Shown one piece after another: positions 1 through 6,519 of a DNA stretch of 6,722 nucleotides. Position 1 is the stretch's first letter, and each line of letters opens with the position of its first letter. This DNA is from an uncultured Collinsella sp. (GTDB lineage Bacteria > Actinomycetota > Coriobacteriia > Coriobacteriales > Coriobacteriaceae): the NCBI GenBank assembly GCA_900552395.1, contig URZJ01000098.1:1-6722 (forward strand), read 5' to 3'. The notes under the pieces were generated by a model that was given only the letters and a program-made list of their open reading frames with translations, did no database searches and had not been told where the DNA came from. A program made the position numbers and the translations under genes.

Positions 1-816
1 CATCCCGAGGGCCTGCCCGCCGGCTCCATCACCATCGATTGCGATGGTTCGGCCGGTCAGAGCTTTGGCGCCTTCCTGCCGCGCGGCATTACGCTCAACG
101 TGTGCGGCGACGCCAACGACTACTTTGGCAAAGGCCTTTCGGGCGGCGAGGTGTCGGTGCGCCCCAACCCGCATGCGACCTATAAGTTCGACGAAAACAT
201 CATCGTGGGCAACGTTGCGTTCTTTGGCGCCACGAGCGGCCGTGGCTTCATCAACGGCCTGGCCGGCCAGCGCTTTGGCGTACGCAACTCCGGTGCCACC
301 GTGGTGGTCGAGGGCTGCGGCAACCATGGCTGCGAGTACATGACGGGCGGTCTGGCGCTTATCCTGGGTGAGGTCGGGCAGAACTTCGCCGCCGGTATGA
401 CGGGCGGCGTGGCCTATGTCTTTGACCAGTACGGCACGCTCGATGCCCGCGTGAACCACGAGAGCGTTGAGCTCAAGGCCCCGACGGCCGGCGAGCTGGC
501 ACAGATTCGCGAGCTCATCCAAGAGCACGTGGACGCGACGCAGAGCCCGCGCGGCATCAAGCTGCTCTACAGCTTTGAGACGATGAGCAAGCACTTTGTG
601 AAGGTCATTCCGACCGAGTACGAGCGTGTGCTGGCGATTGTCGCCGCCGCCGAGGCCGTCGGCAAGACGCATGCGCAGGCCGAGGAGCTGGCGTTTGACA
701 TTGTGACCGGTCGCGCGAGCGCCGCGGATGTCGCTCGCTTCGATATTGCGGGCGGTGCTGCTGGCGCTGCGTCTGTGGCTGCCAGCTCTGTTGCTTCGAC
801 CAAGAAGGAGGCGTAA
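1..816 (+). CDS. gltB: Glutamate synthase (NADPH) large subunit, C-terminal part (5' end outside window)
   Basis: This is the last 271 residues of the GOGAT alpha subunit. The full enzyme takes the amide nitrogen of glutamine to 2-oxoglutarate, making two glutamates in the cytoplasm. The frame is open from base 1 and stops with TAA at 814-816. What is visible is the C-terminal GXGXG beta-helix domain: a DGSAGQSFGAF turn, GDANDYFGKGLSGGEV, then glycine-rich repeats such as GCGNHGCEYMTGG and the closing IPTEYERVLA segment. The glutaminase and FMN/3Fe-4S domains lie upstream of the window. After the conserved end there is an alanine-rich tail of roughly 60 residues that looks low-complexity towards the stop. 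gltD starts five bases after the stop, and its ribosome site lies inside the last gltB codons, so the two are co-transcribed and probably translationally coupled. Identification is by family recognition and is strengthened by the neighbour. Confidence 0.96.
   Translation, partial: HPEGLPAGSITIDCDGSAGQSFGAFLPRGITLNVCGDANDYFGKGLSGGEVSVRPNPHATYKFDENIIVGNVAFFGATSGRGFINGLAGQRFGVRNSGATVVVEGCGNHGCEYMTGGLALILGEVGQNFAAGMTGGVAYVFDQYGTLDARVNHESVELKAPTAGELAQIRELIQEHVDATQSPRGIKLLYSFETMSKHFVKVIPTEYERVLAIVAAAEAVGKTHAQAEELAFDIVTGRASAADVARFDIAGGAAGAASVAASSVASTKKEA
805..811 (+). promoter_or_regulatory. Ribosome binding site of gltD inside the gltB end
   Basis: AAGGAGG lies within the last gltB codons, ten bases before the gltD ATG. 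A ribosome finishing gltB would clear this site, which suggests translational coupling and balanced subunit production. Confidence 0.8.
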
Positions 817-821
817 GTGCC

Positions 822-2303
<1,482 letters not shown>

Positions 2304-2306
2304 GGT

Positions 2307-2360
2307 AGTCATTTAAGAACGTCCCCAATGACTGGTCATTTTTGTCTAGTCGTTGGGGAC
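2307..2360 (+). repeat. Palindromic element after gltD with alternative hairpins
   Basis: GTCCCCAATGACT (2321-2333) pairs with AGTCGTTGGGGAC (2348-2360) over 13 positions; the only imperfection is one T-G pair, which is allowed in RNA. The centre is 14 bases. AATGACT (2327-2333) can instead pair with AGTCATT (2307-2313), or with the adjacent GTCATT (2335-2340) in a tight inner palindrome, so three folds compete for the same segment. It starts four bases after the gltD stop. No T-run follows the right arm, so it is not a textbook intrinsic terminator. It could be a dispersed palindromic repeat or a 3'-end-stabilising structure. Confidence 0.7.
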
Positions 2361-2608
2361 ACTCTTTGCGAGCGATTTGCTCGTTTGTCGACGTGTGGGT
2401 GCTCATTTGCCGACTTCTTGGGCTGTGGCCACCTGTTGTTTCTGTGGTGGCTGCGGGCATCTGGCTCAAAAGGGCGAGTTGGCTGTCTATGTTTACCTGC
2501 TGTTTTGTTGCGGTGTGCATTTTCGGTCAAGCTTTTCGTCAAGTGTTTGGTCAGCATCTGGTTTGCAGCCGGAGGCCTATTTTGCCCGCGCTAGTCGTGG
2601 CTGCCCAC
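2361..2608. other. Non-coding stretch, no gene recognised
   Basis: Together with the flanking hairpins this fills the 352 bases between gltD and the next gene. It is richer in T than the genes around it, and the open frames in it read as low-quality peptide. Two small stems are visible: GCGAGC/GCTCGT at 2368-2384, and GCCACC/GGTGGC at 2428-2451. GTCA occurs at exactly 12-base steps (2526, 2538, 2550). I could not place a convincing promoter for the downstream gene, although one should lie here if that gene is not read from gltBD. Confidence 0.5.
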
Positions 2609-2650
2609 CCTCCTCGTAAGCTCAAATTGAGGTCCATCAGTTTGAGGAGG
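2609..2650 (+). promoter_or_regulatory. Possible ribosome-site-masking leader hairpins
   Basis: CCTCCTC (2609-2615) is the exact reverse complement of GAGGAGG (2644-2650), which holds the ribosome site five bases before the ATG at 2656. A second hairpin fits inside and competes with it: CTCAAATTGA (2621-2630) pairs with TCAGTTTGAG (2637-2646), ten positions including one T-G pair, around a six-base loop. The second fold covers only the first bases of the ribosome site. Two mutually exclusive structures over a start site suggest translational control, but this is inferred from sequence alone. Confidence 0.45.
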
Positions 2651-2655
2651 ATGCC

Positions 2656-3363
2656 ATGACTGACCACGCTTTTGACCGAGCAGAGCTAGCCGAAGCCGTC
2701 GGCAACGATATTGCCGACATGGCTCACTTTTGGATGCTGCGGAAGTTTCAATTCCTGGAGCCGGCGCGCGAACAGTTCGAGATCATTGTCGACCCGTGGC
2801 TCAGCTATTGCACTGAGCCTTCGCAAAACGAAATCATGGCCTACAACATGGCGTTTACCGATTGGCTGCTGTTTGAGCGCCCCTATCGCCATGGCAAAAC
2901 GCTGCTCGAGCTGTATGTTGACGAGCCGCCGGCATCGCTTTCGCCTGCCTCGCTCAAGCGGCTCGAGCAGGTACGCGACACGCAGTATTTCTCGCGCTTT
3001 GGCATTTTGGACAAGAATCCTGCGTCCGGCATGGTCGTGCTGAAGGACACGCGCACCGATCATCGCTTTGATGTCTACGATCCGCATATCGTGCAGAAGG
3101 AGCACTGGAGTGACGGCGCGATTGCGGTGCGCCTCGCCTGCGTCGACGATGTCTGGCTGACGGCGGGACAGCTCTACCTGTATGACATCGCGCGGCTGAG
3201 CGATACGGCGGTCGATGGGCCGGGTGCGGTGCATCCGGAGGACCTGCAGGACGGCTTTGACACCTCGTGCATCAGCTTCTTCTTGCGTCTGGTCCGCGAC
3301 ATCATGGGCGCCCAGGGGCGGTACGTAAAGTCGCTCAACATCTACGAGCAGGAGTGGGGGTAG
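2656..3363 (+). CDS. Uncharacterised 235-residue protein
   Basis: I do not recognise a characterised family. The ATG at 2656 is preceded by AGGAGG (2645-2650, five bases away), so the start is good and the codon use is that of a real gene. The product looks soluble: no signal peptide, membrane segment or cysteine-metal motif is evident. Residues 1-60 are helical and acidic-aromatic. Residues 66-90 contain FTDWLLFERP followed by GKTLLELYVDEPP. Residues 108-175 look like a small beta-domain (YFSRFGILDKNPASGMVVLKD, then a VRLACVDDVWLTAGQLYLYD stretch). That middle part resembles, from memory, the N-terminal region found before SEC-C zinc motifs in hypothetical proteins of Firmicutes, but there is no C-terminal SEC-C motif here. 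It stands alone, 352 bases after gltD and 41 bases before a repeat cluster. No function is assigned. Confidence 0.85.
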   Translation: MTDHAFDRAELAEAVGNDIADMAHFWMLRKFQFLEPAREQFEIIVDPWLSYCTEPSQNEIMAYNMAFTDWLLFERPYRHGKTLLELYVDEPPASLSPASLKRLEQVRDTQYFSRFGILDKNPASGMVVLKDTRTDHRFDVYDPHIVQKEHWSDGAIAVRLACVDDVWLTAGQLYLYDIARLSDTAVDGPGAVHPEDLQDGFDTSCISFFLRLVRDIMGAQGRYVKSLNIYEQEWG

Positions 3364-3404
3364 AGGATGTGGCTGGTGTCGCCTGCCTTGCTTTCTGCCT
3401 TTTT

Positions 3405-3461
3405 GTCTCGATCTGTAACGTTTAGGGACAAAAAACCGGTCTACCTGTTACAGATCGAGAC
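3405..3461. repeat. Palindromic repeat unit 1 (subtype A)
   Basis: Left arm GTCTCGATCTGTAAC (3405-3419) and right arm GTTACAGATCGAGAC (3447-3461) are perfect 15-base reverse complements around a 27-base centre. The left arm is preceded by a T-run and the centre begins GTTTAGGG, features shared with unit 4. It is 41 bases after the stop of the upstream gene. There is no T-run after the right arm, so it does not look like a terminator. Confidence 0.95.
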
Positions 3462-3484
3462 GTTTGGCACCTGGTTGGGGGAAT

Positions 3485-3541
3485 GTCTCAATCTGTAACA
3501 TCTACAGGCCAAAATTCGACCTATCTGTTACAGATTGAGAC
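3485..3541. repeat. Palindromic repeat unit 2 (subtype B)
   Basis: Left arm GTCTCAATCTGTAAC (3485-3499) and right arm GTTACAGATTGAGAC (3527-3541) are again perfectly complementary over 15 bases with a 27-base centre. Compared with unit 1, a G-C pair has become A-T on both arms at once. The preceding spacer GTTTGGCACCTGG (3462-3474) recurs before unit 3, so units 2 and 3 appear to be a tandem duplication with a period of 80-81 bases. Confidence 0.95.
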
Positions 3542-3565
3542 GTTTGGCACCTGGCTGGGGGGAAT

Positions 3566-3622
3566 GTCTCAATCTGTAACATCTACAGTCCAAAAATCGT
3601 TCTTCTTGTTACAGATCAAGAC
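3566..3622. repeat. Palindromic repeat unit 3 (subtype B, imperfect)
   Basis: Left arm GTCTCAATCTGTAAC (3566-3580) and right arm GTTACAGATCAAGAC (3608-3622) pair with two adjacent mismatches; the centre is again exactly 27 bases. The left side and the first part of the centre are almost identical to unit 2, while the right arm has diverged. It ends 20 bases before the likely GTG start of the nuclease-like gene and so forms that gene's leader or promoter region. Confidence 0.93.
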
Positions 3623-3632
3623 GTTTGTCGGT

Positions 3633-3637
3633 GGAGG
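3633..3637 (+). promoter_or_regulatory. Ribosome binding site deciding the start of the nuclease-like gene
   Basis: GGAGG lies five bases before GTG 3643 and eleven bases before ATG 3649, both in frame. It lies downstream of the TTG at 3625, so that longer start has no ribosome site of its own. The GTG spacing matches that of the gene at 2656; the ATG remains possible. Confidence 0.65.
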
Positions 3638-3642
3638 CAACG

Positions 3643-4719
3643 GTGACGATGGTCCATTTGTCCGATGTGGTGGTGATGGAAGTGTCTAATACCGTTTTCA
3701 AGCACAAGCATACGACTCGCAACACGTTGGCGCGGAATAGGATGCTCGCGCGACTCACGGAGGCGACCGAGCAAGGTGCGCTGCTCGCAACGCATGACAA
3801 TGCCGAGCTCATGTGGCTGCGGCGTCATGTTGGAACCGACGATATCGCGGAACCCGAGCCGTATTTGTTCTGCTTTCAACATGATTGGGATGCGCTGACG
3901 CCGACGGAGCGAGCGCTGCGGGCCATCAAAGGGCTTGCGGAGTTTCATCCCGATTGGGCGTTTTGGGGCTATGACGCGGCACTTTTGTGGGGTCTGGAGG
4001 TGCCGAATGATCTGCTTGGGCCACGATATCTTGTTAAGACAGGTTGCTCGGTGCCGCTGAGTGCAGGATGTCGGCTGTTGCGTCCGCAGGCGGCGGGCGC
4101 ACTTGAACAAGTCGACGGCGTGCAGGTGACGTCGTTTTGGCGCACGGTGGAGGATTGCCTACTGCGTGCACCGTTCTCCTACGGGTTGGCGATTGCCGAT
4201 TCTGCACTGCGGGCGAAAGGCGTATCACGTGGGGATTTGTGCGAGCGCCTCCGCGCCGATTGCGAGGGCAGGCGAGGGTATCGCAGGGCACAGGTGATTG
4301 CGTCGTATGCGGACGGGCTGTCTGAAAACGGCGGCGAGTCTCGGTTCCGAGCATTCTTTATTGCGTACGGCTTTCCGGTTCCGGAGCTGCAGGTGGAGTT
4401 TCGCGACCCGCTCGATCCGAGCCAGGTGTTTCGCGTCGACTATTTTTGGCGGCTCGAGGACGGGACGTGTGTCATCGGCGAGCTCGACGGAAAGGGGAAG
4501 TACACCTTGCAGAGCGGCGAGGGTCGGGAGTCGGCTGACCCATTCGTGGCAGAGCGTCAGCGGGAATCTCATCTGACAATGCTCGGGCATAAGGTGCTTC
4601 GGTTTACGTTTGATGAGCTCAAGAATCCGGGGAAGCTGATCGAGAAAATGAGGCTGGCGGGTATTCCTCGGCAGGTTGAATTGGCTGAGGAGTGGAGATG
4701 CCAGTGGTATGGGCGCTGA
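3643..4719 (+). CDS. AbiEi-like protein with C-terminal DUF559/Vsr-like PD-(D/E)XK nuclease domain
   Basis: The product is 358 residues from GTG 3643 (356 from ATG 3649). The N-terminal two thirds resembles the AbiEi family of actinobacteria: a helical region with NRMLARLTEATEQGALL, then WAFWGYDAALLWGLEVP around residues 105-121, the place where AbiEi proteins have an SHxSAAxLWGL-type helix, then a VTSFWRTVEDCLL segment near 162-174. The last third looks like the DUF559/Vsr-like nuclease fold: GESRFR (E232), FRVDYFW (D266), then GELDGKGKY (E280, D282, K284), an RQRESHLTMLGHKVLRFTFDEL block and a basic tail. The acidic residues and lysine expected of a PD-(D/E)XK site are present, so activity is plausible but unproven. 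No AbiEii toxin gene lies next to it. Palindromic repeats flank it on both sides, and its codon use is looser than gltBD, suggesting acquired DNA. Domain names are from memory of the families. Confidence 0.85.
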   Translation: MTMVHLSDVVVMEVSNTVFKHKHTTRNTLARNRMLARLTEATEQGALLATHDNAELMWLRRHVGTDDIAEPEPYLFCFQHDWDALTPTERALRAIKGLAEFHPDWAFWGYDAALLWGLEVPNDLLGPRYLVKTGCSVPLSAGCRLLRPQAAGALEQVDGVQVTSFWRTVEDCLLRAPFSYGLAIADSALRAKGVSRGDLCERLRADCEGRRGYRRAQVIASYADGLSENGGESRFRAFFIAYGFPVPELQVEFRDPLDPSQVFRVDYFWRLEDGTCVIGELDGKGKYTLQSGEGRESADPFVAERQRESHLTMLGHKVLRFTFDELKNPGKLIEKMRLAGIPRQVELAEEWRCQWYGR

Positions 4720-4727
4720 GAGGTTTT

Positions 4728-4784
4728 GTCTCGATCTGTAACGTTTAGAGGCTGTTTGAGCTCGTAATTGTTACAGATCGAGAC
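4728..4784. repeat. Palindromic repeat unit 4 (subtype A)
   Basis: Left arm GTCTCGATCTGTAAC (4728-4742) and right arm GTTACAGATCGAGAC (4770-4784) match perfectly and are identical to the arms of unit 1. The pairing extends two more bases outward (TT/AA), giving 17. The 27-base centre begins GTTTAGAGGC like unit 1, and a T-run precedes the left arm. It starts eight bases after the nuclease-like gene's stop, so the two are nearly contiguous. Confidence 0.95.
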
Positions 4785-4808
4785 AAGCCGGTGAAACGTC
4801 GACCGAAT

Positions 4809-4865
4809 GTCTCGATCTGTAACATCAAGGGGCCTAATAACCCTGTAGCTGTTACAGATCGAGAT
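4809..4865. repeat. Palindromic repeat unit 5 (subtype B)
   Basis: Left arm GTCTCGATCTGTAAC (4809-4823) and right arm GTTACAGATCGAGAT (4851-4865) pair over 14 bases plus a terminal G-T. The centre is 27 bases, begins ATC as in units 2 and 3, and the left flank is GAAT as in those units. Its start is 81 bases after the start of unit 4, the same step as between units 2 and 3. Confidence 0.94.
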
Positions 4866-5002
4866 ATTTCCCTGGTGTCGCTGGGGTGGGACTGCAGCGT
4901 GTTCCGTCTCCCCACATCCCCTCTTCCTTCCGTTAACCGATGCGTCTGCAGCAATCCAGCGGGACTAGGTGATAATGGACAAATGTTCAAGTTAATCGTG
5001 AG

Positions 5003-5009
5003 GGAGGAG
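5003..5009 (+). promoter_or_regulatory. Ribosome binding site of the amidohydrolase
   Basis: GGAGGAG ends six bases before ATG 5016 and fixes that codon as the start. The frame stays open far upstream, but those earlier codons run through repeat unit 5 and are not credible protein. Confidence 0.85.
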
Positions 5010-5015
5010 CTCGAT

Positions 5016-6386
5016 ATGGCATCTGCCGATCGTCCCACATTGTTTATCAATGCGACCGTTCTGGATGGTTCGGAGCATATGGAGCCGCAGCCCGATATGG
5101 CCGTGGTCGTCGAGCGTGGCATCATCACCTGGATGGGACCGAGCGCTGTGGCCCAAGCTCCAGCGGGGGCCGAGGTCATCGACCTGGCAGGGGCGTATCT
5201 CATGCCGGGCCTCATCAATATGCACGTGCATCTGTGCGGTTCGGGCAAGCCGGTCTCGGCGGGTGATGCGGGCGCGCTGATGAAGAAGCTCGACAATCCC
5301 GTGGGCCGCGCCATCGTTCGCCACATCCTCAAAGGCAGCGCCCAACAGCAGCTGGCAAGCGGCGTGACTACGGTGCGCGGTGCGGGTGACCCGCTGTTTG
5401 CCGACATCGCCGTGCGCGATGCTATCGATGCCGGCAAGTATCAGGGTCCGCGTCTGGTAGCGCCGGGAACGGGCGTTACAGTGCCGGGTGGCCACGGCGC
5501 GGGGCTGTTCGCGCAGGTCGCCAATACGCCCGACGAGGCGGCCGAACAGGTGCGCGACTTGTACGCTCGTGGTGCCGACGTCATCAAGTTGTTCGTGACG
5601 GGTGGCGTGTTCGACGCGACCGAAGTTGGCGAGCCGGGCGTGCTGCGCATGCCGATCGATGTTGCCGCGGCGGCGTGCAAGGCGGCGCACGAGGTGGGCC
5701 TGCCGGTTATGGCTCATGTCGAGAGCACCGAGGGCGTGAAGGCCGCGCTTGAGGCCGGGGTCGACACGATCGAGCACGGTGCCCCGATGACGCCCGAGAT
5801 CCTGGAGCTGTATCGCGGCGCCGCGGGCACACAGCTCGAGGGACGCGCGCCGAGCGTGACCTGCACGATCAGCCCGGCGCTGCCGTTTGTGTTGCTCGAC
5901 CCGGAAAAGACCCATTCGACCGATACACAAAAGAAGAACGGCGACATCGTGTGCTCGGGCATCATCGAGAGCGCCCGTGCCGCACTGGAAGCTGGCATTA
6001 AGGTGGGCCTGGGCACGGACTCAAGCTGCCCGTTCGTGACGCAGTACGACATGTGGCGTGAGGTTGCCTATTTTGCCAAGTATGTCGGTGTGAGCAACGC
6101 CTTCGCGCTGCATACGGCTACGCAAGTCAACGCCGAGCTGCTGGGGCTGGGCGGCGAGACCGGTACGATCGAGTGCGGCAAGGCCGCCGATATCCTGGTG
6201 ACGCGCAAGAATCCGCTCGATGACCTGTGCGCTCTGCGTGAGCCGATGCATGTGATGTGTCGCGGTGATCTGGTACGCAAGCTCAAGGTGAAGCGTATTC
6301 CCGAGGTGGACGCCGAGCTTGACGCGATTATGGCCATGCCTGCCGAAGCGCTGACTGAGGAGCTCGCCCGCGACGGTGTGGCGTAG
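5016..6386 (+). CDS. Metal-dependent amidohydrolase (imidazolonepropionase/Xaa-Pro dipeptidase-like)
   Basis: The product is a 456-residue cytoplasmic hydrolase of the amidohydrolase superfamily. Residues 7-60 form the N-terminal beta-sandwich half (FINATVLDG, then VIDLAGAYLMPGLINMHVHL). The metal ligands expected of a two-metal site are all visible: H70 and H72 in HVH, K191 in ADVIKLFVTGG (the lysine that is carboxylated in the family), H234 in VMAHVES, H254 in TIEHG and D335 in GLGTDSS. GGHGAG at 159-163 and GVTTVR at 116-121 are further family hallmarks. The C-terminal ETGTIECGKAADILV returns to the beta-sandwich. Relatives in the Met_dep_hydrolase_A group cleave dipeptides such as Xaa-Pro or Xaa-Arg, or cyclic amides; the sequence does not tell me the substrate. 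No transporter or pathway gene lies beside it. The 150 bases before it hold no clear promoter. It is transcribed towards the minus-strand gene and ends before a strong terminator. Confidence 0.94.
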   Translation: MASADRPTLFINATVLDGSEHMEPQPDMAVVVERGIITWMGPSAVAQAPAGAEVIDLAGAYLMPGLINMHVHLCGSGKPVSAGDAGALMKKLDNPVGRAIVRHILKGSAQQQLASGVTTVRGAGDPLFADIAVRDAIDAGKYQGPRLVAPGTGVTVPGGHGAGLFAQVANTPDEAAEQVRDLYARGADVIKLFVTGGVFDATEVGEPGVLRMPIDVAAAACKAAHEVGLPVMAHVESTEGVKAALEAGVDTIEHGAPMTPEILELYRGAAGTQLEGRAPSVTCTISPALPFVLLDPEKTHSTDTQKKNGDIVCSGIIESARAALEAGIKVGLGTDSSCPFVTQYDMWREVAYFAKYVGVSNAFALHTATQVNAELLGLGGETGTIECGKAADILVTRKNPLDDLCALREPMHVMCRGDLVRKLKVKRIPEVDAELDAIMAMPAEALTEELARDGVA

Positions 6387-6419
6387 ATGTGACAAAGGGG
6401 CAGCTCCGTTGCCGCATGC

Positions 6420-6457
6420 AAAAAGCCGAGGTCTCAACACGAGGCCTCGGCTTTTTT
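6420..6457. terminator. Bidirectional intrinsic terminator
   Basis: GCCGAGGTCTC (6425-6435) pairs with GAGGCCTCGGC (6441-6451), with one T-G pair and an AACAC loop. An A-run sits on the left and a run of six T on the right, so the structure works in both directions. It separates the convergent amidohydrolase and zinc-ribbon genes. Coordinates may be off by one base. Confidence 0.93.
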
Positions 6458-6479
6458 ATCGAACAAATACTTAAGATTT

Positions 6480-6508
6480 GGGACAAACAAACCTGATTAA
6501 TTTGTCCC
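6480..6508. other. Hairpin in the 3' leader of the minus-strand gene
   Basis: GGGACAAA (6480-6487) is the reverse complement of TTTGTCCC (6501-6508), with a 13-base centre. It lies 11 bases beyond the stop of the minus-strand gene. Without a T-run on either strand it is a weak terminator at best, and the stronger structure at 6420-6457 probably does the work. Confidence 0.45.
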
Positions 6509-6519
6509 GCGTGCGGGCG

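Noticed and set aside
2328..2659. Short plus-strand frames between gltD and the gene at 2656
   Set aside because: Three overlapping frames of 88-105 residues with poor composition, no ribosome sites and a hairpin across their starts; most likely non-coding.
3405..3622. CRISPR array
   Set aside because: The repeated word is only 15 bases and alternates in orientation, with 27-base centres and 23-24-base spacers that are themselves partly repeated. No cas gene is in the window.
3625..3642. TTG start at 3625 for the nuclease-like gene
   Set aside because: The only ribosome site, GGAGG at 3633-3637, lies downstream of it, favouring GTG 3643 or ATG 3649.
3483..3689. Small 68-residue open frame across units 2 and 3
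   Set aside because: It reads through the palindromes, gives a 27-residue tandem because the period is 81 bases, and has no ribosome site. Similar peptide words appear on the opposite strand, as expected from inverted repeats.
4883..4913. T-box antiterminator-like hairpin
   Set aside because: GGGGTGGGAC resembles the T-box core and pairs with GTCTCCCC, but the rest of the motif deviates, there is no room for stem I with a specifier loop (unit 5 ends at 4865), and the downstream gene is not an expected T-box target.
4971..4976. GATAAT as a -10 box for the amidohydrolase
   Set aside because: Good -10 match and sensible position, but no recognisable -35 hexamer 16-18 bases upstream, so it is not supported as a promoter.
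4791..5015. 75-residue N-terminal extension of the amidohydrolase
   Set aside because: It passes through repeat unit 5 and a pyrimidine-rich stretch, and the family N terminus begins at about 5016, which has its own ribosome site.
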